Notes: a model not told the origin generated them from the sequence alone. 64,000 nucleotides of DNA from Oscillatoriales cyanobacterium CG2_30_40_61 (GCA_001873365.1 MNYZ01000080.1:34470-98469); one strand, 5' to 3'; shown: positions 44,994-54,663, numbered from the stretch's first letter. Numbers and translations are program-made.

Positions 44994-47900
44994 TTAGATA
45001 TAATAATCCTGAATCGCTTTCACTTCAATGGGAGTAGACTTTAAGGAACGAATCGCCGCCACCGTCGCCTTAGCCCCCGCAATAGTTGTAATAATCGGGA
45101 TTTTGTAAGCCAAAGCCGAACGACGGATCAGAATCCCATCACTGCGGGACTCCTCCCCAGAGGGAGTAATAATGGCTAACTGCACCGCCTGGTTTTTGAT
45201 GGCGTCCAAAATATTCGGCCGTCCTTCGTGCAGTTTCAACTCCATCTCCACTTTCACCTCATTTTCCCAAAGCACTTTGCGAGTCCCAATGGTGGCGGTA
45301 ACTTTGAACCCTAAAGCCAAGAAATCCCGCACCACGGGGACAATAGCCTGTTTATCCCGTTCATTCACAGAAATAAACACCGTCCCCGATAGGGGTAACA
45401 CCTGTCCGGCGGCCAGTTCGGCCTTGGCAAAGGCCTTGCCGAATTCGGTATCAATGCCCATCACTTCCCCTGTAGAGCGCATTTCCGGGCCCAAGAGCAC
45501 ATCCGTACCGGGGAACTTGGCAAAGGGTAACACAGCCTCTTTGACCGAAACGTAGGTAGGAATTATTTCCTCAGTAAAATCTAATTCAATTAAACTTTTA
45601 CCCGACATTACCCGGGAAGCAATTTTGGCTAAGGGAACCCCAATCGCCTTAGAAACAAAGGGAACAGTTCGAGACGCCCGGGGATTGGCCTCTAAAATAA
45701 AAACATTCTCCCCCTGTACCGCAAACTGAATATTCATTAACCCGACCACATTTAAAGCCTTAGCTAGTTCAATGGTTTGACGGCGAATGGTGGTAATGGC
45801 GGCTTCCGAGAGGGTTTGGTAAGGAATCGAACAAGCGGAGTCCCCAGAGTGAATTCCAGCCTGTTCGATATGTTCCATAATTCCCCCGATCACCACGTTT
45901 CCCTGTTGGTCGGCGATCGCATCTACATCAACTTCTATGGCATTTTGCAGGAACTGATCGACTAAAATCGGGTGATCGGGTTCGACATGAACCGCAAATA
46001 GCATATATCGTTCCAATTCTTCATCGGAATAAACGATTTCCATGGCCCGACCTCCTAACACATAGGAAGGACGCACAACCACGGGATATCCAATCCGCCG
46101 CGCCACTTTTAGGGCTTCTTTGAAACTGCGGGCCATACCGTTTTCGGCTTGCAAAATATTCAATTCCCGCAGAATTTTTTCAAACCGTTCTCGGTCTTCG
46201 GCAATATCAATCGAGTCGGGAGATGTGCCCCAAATCTTAGTTTTTAGAGGCAGTTTTTCTAAAGCCCGTTGCAGAGGTAACGCTAACTTCAGAGGAGTTT
46301 GACCGCCGAATTGAATAATAATTCCTTCCGGTTCTTCGGCTTCAATAATATTGAGAACATCCTCTTTAGTTAGGGGTTCAAAATATAAGCGATCGCTCGT
46401 ATCATAGTCGGTGGAAACGGTTTCTGGGTTCGAGTTCACCATAATAGTTTCATAGCCATCCGCCCGTAAAGAATAGGAGGCATGACAACAACAATAATCG
46501 AACTCAATCCCCTGTCCGATGCGGTTGGGGCCACCGCCTAAAATCATTACCTTGGGTTTGGTAGAGGGTAAAATTTCGTCTTCTTCCCAATAGGTGGAAT
46601 AATAATAGGGTGTGGTTGATTCAAATTCCGCCGCACAGGTATCCACCATTTTATAAACGGGTTTAACTCCTAATCCTTTGCGATATTCCCGGACTTCATC
46701 TTCAGTGGTTTTGGTGGCAAAGGCAATTTGGCGATCGCTAAATCCTTGCCGTTTTACTGCTAAGAGTTTATCGGCTTTTAGCTCCGGTAAAGAACTGCGT
46801 TTGAGGAATTTTTCCGTTTCTAAGATTTCCTGCATTTTATCTAAAAACCAAGGATCAATTCCGGTCAGTTCATAGATTTCTTCTACCGTCATTCCTAACA
46901 CCATCGCGTTCCGAACTGTTAAAATTCGTTCTGGGTTAGGTGTGCGTAAACCGGAGCGAATATGATCCAAACTAGAAAGTTTTTCCGAGCGATCGCAACC
47001 CCATCCCGCTAACCCGGTTTCCAAAGATCGTAAGGCTTTTTGGAAGGATTCACAGAAGGTTCCACCAATCGCCATGGCTTCCCCGACGGACTTCATTTGG
47101 GTAGTTAAAACCGGTTCCGAACCGGGGAATTTTTCAAAGGCAAACCGGGGAATTTTTGTCACCACATAATCAATTGTGGGTTCAAAAGAAGCCGGGGTTT
47201 TCTTAGTAATATCATTCTTGATTTCATCTAAGGTATATCCCACGGATAATTTCGCCGCAAATTTAGCGATCGGGAATCCCGTGGCTTTGGAAGCTAAGGC
47301 AGAAGACCGACTCACCCGGGGATTCATCTCAATCACAATAAAATCTCCAGTCACCGGATTAACCGCAAATTGAATATTAGATCCCCCGGTTTCTACCCCA
47401 ATTTCTCGGATAATTTTAATCGAAGCATCCCGCAATCTTTGATATTCTTTATCGGTTAAGGTTTGGGCGGGAGCCACGGTAATCGAATCCCCCGTATGTA
47501 TGCCCATCGGATCGATATTTTCAATCGAACAAATAATCACCACGTTATCAGCCAGATCCCGCATTACCTCTAATTCGTATTCTTTCCAACCAATTAAGGA
47601 TTGTTCGATTAAAATTTGAGAATTGGGAGACGCATCTAAACCTGATTGAGCAATTTCTTCAAATTCTTCTTGATTATAGGCAATACCACCCCCGGTTCCT
47701 CCCATGGTAAAGGCCGGACGAATAATTAAGGGGTAGCTCCCAATTTGATGCCCCACCTGGAGGGCTTCAGCCATGGTATTCGCAATTCCCGAAGGGCAAC
47801 AGGCCACTCCGATTTTTTCCATGGCTTCTTTGAACAGTTGCCGATCTTCGGCTTTTTCAATGGCTTCTAATTTAGCCCCAATCAGTTCGACTCCATATTT

Positions 47901-48227
47901 CTCTAAGGTACCATTTCTGGCTAAAGCCACGGCTAAGTTGAGGGCGGTTTGACCTCCCATGGTGGGTAATAGGGCATCGGGACGTTCTTTTTCGATGATC
48001 TTGGCAACCACTTCCGGCACTAGAGGCTCAATATAAGTGCGTTCGGCCGTTTCCGGGTCAGTCATAATCGTCGCCGGGTTGGAGTTGACTAACACCACTT
48101 CATAGCCTTCTTCCCGCAGAGCTTTACAGGCTTGAGTTCCTGAATAGTCGAACTCACAGGCTTGTCCAATCACAATCGGGCCAGAACCCAGGAGCAAAAT
48201 TTTCTTTATGTCTGTACGTTTCGGCAT
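44994..48227 (-). CDS. carB: carbamoyl-phosphate synthase large subunit
   Basis: CarB makes carbamoyl phosphate from bicarbonate, ammonia and two ATP for arginine and pyrimidine synthesis. From the ATG at 48227 ([20 protein letters not shown]) it has 1077 residues, the standard length; an in-frame upstream extension to 48431 adds 68 residues unlike any CarB and was rejected. Two ATP-grasp halves are visible: first [10 protein letters not shown] and [18 protein letters not shown], second [26 protein letters not shown] and [16 protein letters not shown]. The C-terminal MGS-like domain ([24 protein letters not shown]) is the allosteric region. No small subunit gene is in the window. Confidence 0.96.
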   Translation of the reverse strand: MPKRTDIKKILLLGSGPIVIGQACEFDYSGTQACKALREEGYEVVLVNSNPATIMTDPETAERTYIEPLVPEVVAKIIEKERPDALLPTMGGQTALNLAVALARNGTLEKYGVELIGAKLEAIEKAEDRQLFKEAMEKIGVACCPSGIANTMAEALQVGHQIGSYPLIIRPAFTMGGTGGGIAYNQEEFEEIAQSGLDASPNSQILIEQSLIGWKEYELEVMRDLADNVVIICSIENIDPMGIHTGDSITVAPAQTLTDKEYQRLRDASIKIIREIGVETGGSNIQFAVNPVTGDFIVIEMNPRVSRSSALASKATGFPIAKFAAKLSVGYTLDEIKNDITKKTPASFEPTIDYVVTKIPRFAFEKFPGSEPVLTTQMKSVGEAMAIGGTFCESFQKALRSLETGLAGWGCDRSEKLSSLDHIRSGLRTPNPERILTVRNAMVLGMTVEEIYELTGIDPWFLDKMQEILETEKFLKRSSLPELKADKLLAVKRQGFSDRQIAFATKTTEDEVREYRKGLGVKPVYKMVDTCAAEFESTTPYYYSTYWEEDEILPSTKPKVMILGGGPNRIGQGIEFDYCCCHASYSLRADGYETIMVNSNPETVSTDYDTSDRLYFEPLTKEDVLNIIEAEEPEGIIIQFGGQTPLKLALPLQRALEKLPLKTKIWGTSPDSIDIAEDRERFEKILRELNILQAENGMARSFKEALKVARRIGYPVVVRPSYVLGGRAMEIVYSDEELERYMLFAVHVEPDHPILVDQFLQNAIEVDVDAIADQQGNVVIGGIMEHIEQAGIHSGDSACSIPYQTLSEAAITTIRRQTIELAKALNVVGLMNIQFAVQGENVFILEANPRASRTVPFVSKAIGVPLAKIASRVMSGKSLIELDFTEEIIPTYVSVKEAVLPFAKFPGTDVLLGPEMRSTGEVMGIDTEFGKAFAKAELAAGQVLPLSGTVFISVNERDKQAIVPVVRDFLALGFKVTATIGTRKVLWENEVKVEMELKLHEGRPNILDAIKNQAVQLAIITPSGEESRSDGILIRRSALAYKIPIITTIAGAKATVAAIRSLKSTPIEVKAIQDYYI

Positions 48228-48695
48228 TATCAATTCTGTGTATATCAGTTGACGTTTAGCTTGATTAAACGGGATTGAGTATACAACTTCTTGGTGAACT
48301 ACCCGGTAAGCTAAATCTGTTGAACATTCTAAGGGTATCGCTTCAGATTCGCGTGAATTGTTTAAGTAAACCTTGACAAAGTTTAAATTTATCCCCCACT
48401 GAATTTCTTTGTCTTGCTGTGAGAGTGTCAATTAATCTTGTGTTCTGTATCTATTTATCAAGAAATTTGGTTGAAAACCCCTAAGTTCTGTGAAGCCTCC
48501 TTTACAATACCCATTCAGTTGTAAAGAAACAGTGAATTAGCTGATCAATATCGTCATCGGCAATATTTTGTGTTTTGATAGAGGTAGATTATATATACCC
48601 AAGTCCTAAATACCTTGGCAAACTTTAATATTTTTCGGGATTCTTATTCATTTCCAAAAAGAGAAAACTTTCGTTCCTAAAAAGAGGAAACTACT
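48228..48695. other. 468-bp divergent intergenic region
   Basis: This region separates leftward carB from the rightward PEP-CTERM gene. It contains the rejected carB extension frame, the candidate promoter of the PEP-CTERM gene, and near-duplicate AAAAGAG(A/G)AAACT words just before the latter start. Confidence 0.45.
48568..48595 (+). promoter_or_regulatory. candidate promoter of the PEP-CTERM gene
   Basis: TTGTGT and TATATA are separated by 16 bases, about 100 bases before the ATG at 48696. The start itself is preceded by AGAGGA at a suitable distance. Confidence 0.3.
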
Positions 48696-49451
48696 ATGAA
48701 AACTTCAAAAACACTATTCGCCGTTGCCGTTGCCACCATCGCAGCGATCGCTACCCCCGATATGGCAAATGCCTTCACTCTCAAGGGTAATTTCGGCTCC
48801 ACTAATGGCAGCTATGACGCTGATACCCTGTACAATAACTTATTTCCTGAAGCCGATTCCACCGCTAATACAGCTTTTGTCGCTGAGAACAGGTTTGGCG
48901 ATCGCGGTGGTGCAGCCGAAAAAGAATTTAAGTTGTTTGACCACAGTAATGCTCCCCTGACTAACCAAAATCAAGCGAACTTTGCTTGGGTTAATAACCA
49001 ATCCTACAATTTTGAGTTAAGTAATAATGGAAGTAACTGGAATTACAGTTTATTTGATCTGAATAATAATTTGTTAACTTCTGTTGTTAATACCTTTACC
49101 GCGCCCTTTTCTGACATTTTTATTCGGACTCGTGCCGGGGTGGGAAACAGTATGGTAGTTGATAATCTATTCCTCAATGATATCGCTGTTGGTGGTCGTT
49201 CTGCTGTTGAAAATCCCACAGATGGATGGGGTGTAAACTATCTCAGGATCGGTGATGTTACTGGCCCCTTTACCCTCAAAGGTCAGACAACGATGAGTTG
49301 GGAAGGCAATCCCACCCGCCTCAACTCAGCCCTGGCTTCCCAAATTAAGGTCGTTAATATTGCATCAAGCCAACCTGTTCCTGAACCAACTTTGGCTGTG
49401 GGTTTAGGACTTGCTGCCTTAACCTTCGCCCGTCTACGTCGTCATAACTGA
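48696..49451 (+). CDS. secreted PEP-CTERM sorting-domain protein
   Basis: A 251-residue exported protein. A signal peptide (about 1-26, ending DMANA) precedes a beta-rich domain with many Asn and Gly residues (TLKGNFGSTNGSYDADTLYN, RTRAGVGNSMVVDNLFLND). It ends with PVPEPTLAVGLGLAALTFARLRR, the PEP motif, hydrophobic helix and basic cluster that exosortase enzymes recognise. The middle resembles proteins predicted to bind carbohydrate or to sit in exopolysaccharide, but no specific family was recognised. It stands as a single gene with its own promoter candidate and terminator. Confidence 0.87.
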   Translation: MKTSKTLFAVAVATIAAIATPDMANAFTLKGNFGSTNGSYDADTLYNNLFPEADSTANTAFVAENRFGDRGGAAEKEFKLFDHSNAPLTNQNQANFAWVNNQSYNFELSNNGSNWNYSLFDLNNNLLTSVVNTFTAPFSDIFIRTRAGVGNSMVVDNLFLNDIAVGGRSAVENPTDGWGVNYLRIGDVTGPFTLKGQTTMSWEGNPTRLNSALASQIKVVNIASSQPVPEPTLAVGLGLAALTFARLRRHN

Positions 49452-49527
49452 TTAGCACAATCTGGGAGTCTGGAAACGAGCGTTGCTTCCATTTCTTCAG
49501 ACGGTGAGACTGTCAAAACCATCAACT

Positions 49528-49575
49528 GACCCGGTTTCTTGAAGACATCGGGTCTTTTCTTTTGTTTTCTTTTCT
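49528..49575 (+). terminator. intrinsic terminator of the PEP-CTERM gene
   Basis: GACCCG and CGGGTC form a stem around a 15-base loop and are followed by a T-rich run (TTTTCTTTTGTTTTC). Confidence 0.7.
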
Positions 49576-49878
49576 TTACAAAAATTAAAAATTTTCGGGG
49601 TTGCCACCGGATGCGCCGCCATGCTATACTAACAATGTTGTTAAATTAGATAATGGGACATTCACAAAAATTTAAAAAATGCAACCATCCCATTATATTA
49701 AGAATATGTTCCCACGAATCCGCGGCCCTGTCAAGGGGGAATCCGGTTTTTTTTTCGATTTTTGGTAAATTTTTGTAATGATTCGGTCAGTAGACTTTAT
49801 CGACAATTGATGAGAGACTAAGAGCAAATGGTTAACATCCTGTCAGTTTAGCCAATCTGTTTTTAGCTGCGAGTGATT
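49576..49878. other. 303-bp intergenic region with short hairpins
   Basis: TGCTATACT at about 49621 resembles a -10 box, and CCCTGTCAAGGG near 49729 is followed by a T9 run at about 49748. This could mark a short untranslated RNA of about 120 bases, but I recognise no known RNA family. Confidence 0.3.
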
Positions 49879-50166
49879 ATGCCCAGAACGCCCGATGAAT
49901 ATGTGGTTCACATCATGATTGAGGGGGGTCATCGAGAAGAAATTAAGTTTCCCACGATGCAAGACTTTCAGGTGTGGTATACCAAAATTTTACTGCCGAA
50001 ATTTGATAGTACCGAATTTGTCAATGTTCCCATCAAACAACGGGCAGAAGATAATAATGCTAAAGAATATATGGTTGTTCGTCCGAGTGCGATTAAGGCT
50101 ATTCGGGTGGAACCCGTTTTCAACTCTAGTATTGACCGTCGCATGGTTGACGAACCCGATATTTAA
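49879..50166 (+). CDS. small conserved cyanobacterial protein of unknown function
   Basis: A 95-residue protein starting at ATG (MPRTPDEYVVHIMIEGGHRE); a GTG two codons upstream is possible but less likely. Predicted mixed alpha/beta: YVVHIMIEGG, EIKFPTMQDFQVWYTKILLPK, then EYMVVRPSAIKAIRVEPVF. There is no signal or membrane segment. I recognise it as a type of short protein seen in cyanobacteria but know no function. The repeat cluster begins directly after its stop. Confidence 0.65.
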   Translation: MPRTPDEYVVHIMIEGGHREEIKFPTMQDFQVWYTKILLPKFDSTEFVNVPIKQRAEDNNAKEYMVVRPSAIKAIRVEPVFNSSIDRRMVDEPDI

Positions 50167-50263
50167 GTAGTAAGCCCTTTAGGGCTTCCTCAATTATTGA
50201 TGTTTATGAGAAAGCCCTAAAGGGCCTACTACAAAATGATAAAGCCCTAAAGGGCTTACTACG
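50167..50263. repeat. AGTAAGCCCTTTAGGGCTT repeat, three half-units
   Basis: One left unit and two right units of the palindrome family fill the gap between the 95-residue gene and the ROK kinase gene, ending 4 bases before the GTG of the latter. Confidence 0.85.
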
Positions 50264-50267
50264 AGAA

Positions 50268-51185
50268 GTGAACACAGTGCAAGTTATTGGAATCGATTTA
50301 GGTGGGACGGCGATAAAATTGGGCTGTTTTGCACCGGATGGAACTTGTTATCAGTCCTTAACGGTTCCCACTCCTCAACCGGCGACACCGGAAGCGGTGT
50401 TAGTAGCAATAGTTGAGGCTGTAGCACAAATTAGGCAAAATGTCAATAGTATTCAAGCGATTGGATTGGGAACTCCTGGGCCTGTGGATGGGACGGGAAA
50501 AATTGCGAAAGTGGCGATTAATTTGGCCGGATGGCAGGATGTTCCATTAGGTTTGATGTTAGAAGAAAAAACGGGTTTACCTGTGATTTTAGCTAATGAT
50601 GCTAATTGTGCGGGGTTAGGGGAAGCTTGGTTAGGGGCGGGGAGAAGGTTTCAAAATTTAATTTTATTAACATTAGGAACCGGGGTAGGCGGGGCGATTA
50701 TTTTAAATGGGGAATTATTTGTCGGACATCAAGGGGCGGCGGCGGAATTAGGATTAATTAGTATTAATTTTGATGGCCCTGTTTGTAATAGTGGAAATCG
50801 GGGTTCTTTAGAACAATATACCTCAGTACAAGCTATTCGTCGAGATACGGGATTAGAACCCGCAGAATTAGCGGAAAAAGCCTTAGCAGGGGATGAAAAA
50901 GCCCTAGAATATTGGCAAGAATACGGCAGGTTATTAGGGATAGGATTAGCTAATTTAATTTATGTCTTAACCCCGGAAGCGATAATTTTAGGCGGGGGAA
51001 TTAGTGCGGGGGCTGATTTATTTTTACCTTCTCTAAAAACGGAATTAGAAGAACGAGTTTTATTGATTTGTAGAGAGGGGTTAGAGATATTAATTGCGGA
51101 ATTAGGAAATCAAGCGGGAATGATAGGGGCGGCAAAATTAGCGTTTCAGAAGTTTGTTAAGATTGAGGATCAAATTGATTCATAA
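50268..51185 (+). CDS. ROK family sugar kinase (glucokinase-like)
   Basis: A 305-residue ROK protein, probably phosphorylating glucose. It has the ATP motif IGIDLGGTAIKLG (about 6-18), the catalytic Asp in NDANCAGLGEAWLG (about 104-117), LGTGVGGAIILNGELFVG and HQGAAAELG (about 153-161). The usual CxCGxxGC zinc motif reads CNSGNRGS, keeping only the first Cys, so zinc binding in the normal way is unlikely. The start GTG at 50268 lies right behind a repeat cluster; GTG at 50277 is also possible. No DNA-binding domain is present, so it is an enzyme rather than a NagC-type repressor. Confidence 0.88.
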   Translation: MNTVQVIGIDLGGTAIKLGCFAPDGTCYQSLTVPTPQPATPEAVLVAIVEAVAQIRQNVNSIQAIGLGTPGPVDGTGKIAKVAINLAGWQDVPLGLMLEEKTGLPVILANDANCAGLGEAWLGAGRRFQNLILLTLGTGVGGAIILNGELFVGHQGAAAELGLISINFDGPVCNSGNRGSLEQYTSVQAIRRDTGLEPAELAEKALAGDEKALEYWQEYGRLLGIGLANLIYVLTPEAIILGGGISAGADLFLPSLKTELEERVLLICREGLEILIAELGNQAGMIGAAKLAFQKFVKIEDQIDS

Positions 51186-51258
51186 AAACAGATAGCAATA
51201 GTTTTTACTTTCTCAAATACCTGTATTGAGTTATCTATAATATAACAAAAACAGTAAG

Positions 51259-51278
51259 GGTGAGGCGCGCCTCGCCCC
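51259..51278. repeat. near-perfect copy of the GGGTGAGGCGCGCCTCACCC palindrome
   Basis: The second copy of the family seen at 4668-4687, with one base changed (CTCGCCC). It again lies between convergent genes and is again followed by CTAC. Confidence 0.75.
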
Positions 51279-51290
51279 TACAAAATTACA

Positions 51291-51764
51291 TTATGAAATT
51301 AATCGCCATTCAATAAACATTTTAGTAATCACCCATAACCCCTGTTCAGGACGAATTTCACAACGAATAGGTGCAGAATCATAATTTGTCAGGGGAATGC
51401 CTAAAACCGATGCCTTTGATTGAGTATCAATAATTGCAGAAAATAGATCGTTACTATTTTCGATAATACTATAAACATTAATTGATAAGCAAGGAGAGAC
51501 TAAAAATAAACTATCAAAACCTCGTTTTGTGATACTAAGGTATTCTTGCTTAGTAGAAACTCCATATAAATCTCCTCGATAATGATCTGAAAGAGTAAAA
51601 CCAAGTCTAATAATATTTTTTGTATCATAAGCCTCTTTAAACCGCTTAAATAGCAAGAGAGCATTATCAGGAAGATGGGGTGGATTAGCTTGTTTTTCAT
51701 GCCACATCCGAATCCAATTATGACCATGAATTGCGGCTGGAATTAAATTAATAGGATCTATCAT
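51291..51764 (-). CDS. NTF2-like-fold protein encoded with a Phd antitoxin
   Basis: A 157-residue protein that I do not recognise as a toxin family. The central part LLLFKRFKEAYDTKNIIRLGFTLSDHYRGDLYGV (split around about 36-69) resembles the helix-strand pattern of NTF2/SnoaL-like proteins. The remainder is strand-rich and ends WVITKMFIEWRLIS. It starts one base after the stop of a Phd/YefM-like antitoxin gene, where a RelE/YoeB toxin normally lies. It is therefore either an unusual partner or a neighbour that has replaced the toxin. Confidence 0.6.
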   Translation of the reverse strand: MIDPINLIPAAIHGHNWIRMWHEKQANPPHLPDNALLLFKRFKEAYDTKNIIRLGFTLSDHYRGDLYGVSTKQEYLSITKRGFDSLFLVSPCLSINVYSIIENSNDLFSAIIDTQSKASVLGIPLTNYDSAPIRCEIRPEQGLWVITKMFIEWRLIS

Positions 51765-51765
51765 T

Positions 51766-51960
51766 TTAAATCTTATCCTCCCTTGGACTAGAGATAGATT
51801 GTAAATAAAGTGTTTCTTGTAAACTTTCCCAGTCTTCTTTTGAAACTAAAATAGCATCCCCATTTTGACTGGTAATCATTCTAGGTAAATGATCTTGATT
51901 GACCTGTTCGAGCAAATTTAATAAATTAGCTTTAGCCTCAGTTGCACTTAAAATTTCCAT
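51766..51960 (-). CDS. Phd/YefM-type antitoxin
   Basis: A 64-residue protein with the family pattern MEILSATEAKANLLNLLEQV, then PRMITSQNGDAILVSKEDWESLQETLYL. This is the N-terminal DNA-binding fold plus the start of the toxin-binding helix. It is followed after one base by the NTF2-like gene. No classical toxin is adjacent downstream. Confidence 0.85.
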   Translation of the reverse strand: MEILSATEAKANLLNLLEQVNQDHLPRMITSQNGDAILVSKEDWESLQETLYLQSISSPREDKI

Positions 51961-51999
51961 TCAACCTCTCTGAATCTATAAAATTAATTCTACCAAATC

Positions 52000-52335
52000 T
52001 TACTCATATCGTGACTTCTTAGATTTGATCACTTCAAGCACATCATCATGTCTTTGCCCCGCAATAATATCTTTGAGATGAATTTGCCCATTAATATATT
52101 GAAGGTGAATACGCCAACCCGATATTTTATCAATATCAGCGCGGTAAATTGCCTGTTTTACACCCTTTACTTTATGTAATCTTGTTTTTGGAAACTGTCT
52201 TGTTCTATGACATTCTTGATCTTCGAGTTCTGCTAGAGCTTCTAAAAAACCGATCTTAAGTTCATTGCTGGGTAAAATATTCATGGCTTCATAAATAATG
52301 CCATATTCATCACAAAGAGTAAGAGTTTTTGCCAT
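52000..52335 (-). CDS. RelE/ParE-fold toxin-like protein
   Basis: A 111-residue protein. The second half, KTRLHKVKGVKQAIYRADI followed by GWRIHLQYINGQIHLKDIIAGQRHDDVLEVI, has the strand order and basic C-terminal motif (GQRHDD) of the RelE/ParE superfamily. The first half is helical (SNELKIGFLEALAELEDQE). It lies 6 bases downstream of another RelE-like gene, an unusual tandem without a standard antitoxin between them. Confidence 0.65.
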   Translation of the reverse strand: MAKTLTLCDEYGIIYEAMNILPSNELKIGFLEALAELEDQECHRTRQFPKTRLHKVKGVKQAIYRADIDKISGWRIHLQYINGQIHLKDIIAGQRHDDVLEVIKSKKSRYE

Positions 52336-52341
52336 AAATAA

Positions 52342-52725
52342 CTACGACATCTTAACCAGTTCTCGATCTTGATGCCGGAATTCTTGATACATGGACTCTG
52401 CTATTGATTTATATACTTTTTCAAGATCACCATGTTTAAATACTCGAAATAGAGTTAATATGATTTGCTCAAAAATTGGATCTTCGTCAATGGCTAAAAT
52501 CACTCTCAATTTTGGGGAAGTTCTTAGTATGTAGAGTGAAGATTCATAACCATTTGGGAGAGATGGCAAACGTAAATGATGTAACTGATGATAGACAACG
52601 GCTTTGTGGTCTGGGAACAGACTAGCATAGTGATTAATTTTCTGAATCACTGCAACTCTATCTGTTTCATCGAGTTTAGTTATATCTTCCTCAAAAGATT
52701 TGGTTGATTCAATTAGAATATCCAC
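52342..52725 (-). CDS. RelE-like protein
   Basis: From GTG at 52725 the protein has 127 residues (VDILIESTKSFEEDITKLDE). A run AAAGGG lies 9 bases upstream, and this start matches where such proteins usually begin; an ATG at 52806 adds 27 unrelated hydrophobic residues. The core SLYILRTSPKLRVILAIDEDPIFEQIILTLFRV (split at about 60-92) fits the RelE-type fold, and YKSIAESMYQEF ends the conserved part. It probably forms one transcript with the RelE/ParE-like gene 6 bases downstream. The antitoxin is not obvious. Confidence 0.6.
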   Translation of the reverse strand: MDILIESTKSFEEDITKLDETDRVAVIQKINHYASLFPDHKAVVYHQLHHLRLPSLPNGYESSLYILRTSPKLRVILAIDEDPIFEQIILTLFRVFKHGDLEKVYKSIAESMYQEFRHQDRELVKMS

Positions 52726-52977
52726 AATCAGGAACCCTTTATTTTTGACTAGAGTATAATTATTACTGTTAAATAAAATACTAACACTGATCGCAAATGT
52801 GATCAAGGAGTTACAGATTTAAACGCTATAATCAAGATTGATATTGTCTGTTAGGTTTTGGGTATCAGACGCCAAAATGTTCAGATGGGTAGAAATCAAT
52901 TTCAGAAAATAGGAAGAAACTGAAAAGAAAAGTCTACACTAAAGAAAAACGTTATTCTTCTGCATCGGGTTAATCTT

Positions 52978-54519
52978 ATGTCAGAATCTCCAAAATCCAT
53001 TGCTCAACACTACCATGAACGCACGAAATATGACCCCGAAACCCTTGGGTTGAAAAGTCAGACCTTGGACTGGGAAAAACAGCCCATTCCCTTTAAAGAG
53101 TATAAAATCGGCACAGTCTTTGACCTTAAACCCTATCTGCGGGACACAGACGAAGCTCCATCTAGTGATCCTAAAATCCGACTTTGGCAGCGTTTGTCCC
53201 ATTTGTTGCTGCATAGTTATGGTTTAACGGCAAAACTCCCCACGGTGGCGGGAGTCCATTATCTGAGGGCGGCACCTTCGGCTGGGGGGTTGTATCCAGC
53301 AGAAATTTATTTAATTTCTCGGGGGACGGCAATTTTACCTGCGGGTTTATATCATTATCAAGCCCAAACCCATAGTTTAGTTCAATTTTGGGAAAATCAA
53401 GTTTGGCCGGATTTACGAGATGCTTGTTTTTGGCATCCAGCATTAGAAAATACCCATTTAGCCTTGGTAACAACGGCGGTTTTTTTCCGATCTTCTTGGC
53501 GCTATCAAGATCGGGCTTATCGGCGAGTTTGTTTAGATACGGGTCATTTATTAGGTAATATTGAATTAATGGCGGCGATGAATGATTATCGACCCCATTT
53601 AATCGGAGGATTTGCGGATGATATTCTGAATCAATTGTTATATTTGGATACAAATGCTGAAGGAGCGATAGCGGTTTTAGCCTTAGCAGATTTACTGCAA
53701 ATTGAAGAAAACTTACCGCTTTTAAGAACGGCCTTACCTTCTGCAACTAATATCGATTACCCTAATATTCCCGATGGAAAACTATTGGATTATTTGCATG
53801 AATCGACAAAAATAGAAACAGATTCCTCTGGAAGTCAAGGTTGGAAACTTTTAGAAACCGACGAAATATCAGAAGATAAATATAATTTTCCATTTTGCAC
53901 AAAAATTTCAACGGTTACCAGTTCAATTGATTGGGGAAAGAATTTATCTGGTTTAGAAAAAACAGTTTTAAAAAGACGATCTACGCGCAATTATAATGGG
54001 GCTGAACTCATGTTAAATGAACTTTTAGCCCTTTTAGATTTTACCTATCAACCTTACCATTATATTCATCAAGGGTTAGATGGTTCTCCAGATTATTTTG
54101 ATTTGAGTTTAATTGAAACTTTTGTTGCAGTTTCTGGAGTCAATGGTTTGGAGGATGGATGTTATTATTATGCTCCTAAAGCCCAAGAATTAAGACAAAT
54201 TCGCTTTAAGAATTTTCGCAAGGAGTTGTACTATTTGTGTTTACAACAGGATTTAGGACGGGATGCGTCGGCGGTATTATTTCATACGGCGGATTTGAAA
54301 AAAGCGATCGCCAACTATGGAGATCGGGTTTACCGCTATTTACATTTAGATGCGGGTCATCTCGGACAACGCTTAAATTTAGGTGCTTTTTATCTGCGTT
54401 TAGGTGTGAGTGGAATTGGGGGATTTTTTGATAATCAGGTAAATGAAGTATTAGGTATTCCTACGGACGAAGCTGTTCTTTATATTACCACATTAGGAAG
54501 ACCGAGATCGGGAAATTGA
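52978..54519 (+). CDS. SagB/ThcOx-type nitroreductase-fold dehydrogenase, two-domain
   Basis: A 513-residue protein made of two nitroreductase-like halves. The N-terminal half opens AQHYHERTKYDPETLG and has LRAAPSAGGLYPAEIYLISRG (about 99-119) and RRVCLDTGHLLGNIELMAA. The C-terminal half has LKRRSTRNYNGAELMLNELLALLDF and RYLHLDAGHLGQRLNLGAFYL, and ends with GIGGFFDNQVNEVLGIP. SagB enzymes use FMN to oxidise azolines in peptide natural products, but no YcaO cyclase or precursor gene is near, so the stand-alone cyanobacterial form probably has another substrate. Confidence 0.87.
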   Translation: MSESPKSIAQHYHERTKYDPETLGLKSQTLDWEKQPIPFKEYKIGTVFDLKPYLRDTDEAPSSDPKIRLWQRLSHLLLHSYGLTAKLPTVAGVHYLRAAPSAGGLYPAEIYLISRGTAILPAGLYHYQAQTHSLVQFWENQVWPDLRDACFWHPALENTHLALVTTAVFFRSSWRYQDRAYRRVCLDTGHLLGNIELMAAMNDYRPHLIGGFADDILNQLLYLDTNAEGAIAVLALADLLQIEENLPLLRTALPSATNIDYPNIPDGKLLDYLHESTKIETDSSGSQGWKLLETDEISEDKYNFPFCTKISTVTSSIDWGKNLSGLEKTVLKRRSTRNYNGAELMLNELLALLDFTYQPYHYIHQGLDGSPDYFDLSLIETFVAVSGVNGLEDGCYYYAPKAQELRQIRFKNFRKELYYLCLQQDLGRDASAVLFHTADLKKAIANYGDRVYRYLHLDAGHLGQRLNLGAFYLRLGVSGIGGFFDNQVNEVLGIPTDEAVLYITTLGRPRSGN

Positions 54520-54576
54520 GATTCTCTGGTTGTACCCGTGGTGAGGATGTCAATTAACCAGGACTTACGCACAAGA

Positions 54577-54660
54577 CCAAAGAAACCGGGTTTCTGGCCG
54601 GTGATTTTGCGGATGAAATCTGGATTTCTCGTTCACCAAACCCGGTTTGATGCGTAAGTC
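54577..54660. repeat. GAAACCGGGTTTCT-family repeat copies
   Basis: GGACTTACGCA and TGCGTAAGTCC form outer arms (54551-54561 and 54651-54661) enclosing AGAAACCGGGTTTCT and a variant GAAATCTGGATTTCT. The whole is a roughly 110-base element with an 11-base terminal inverted repeat, like a small mobile palindrome. Confidence 0.7.
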
Positions 54661-54663
54661 CTA

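Noticed and set aside
45172..45555. Open frames on the plus strand inside carB
   Set aside because: They are antisense shadows of a strongly conserved gene and have no protein-like features.
48228..48431. 68-codon upstream extension of carB
   Set aside because: The extra residues match nothing in CarB, and [14 protein letters not shown] is the standard start.
52978..54519. SagB-type enzyme as part of an azol(in)e peptide cluster
   Set aside because: No YcaO cyclase, precursor peptide or exporter gene is near; stand-alone SagB-like proteins are common in cyanobacteria.
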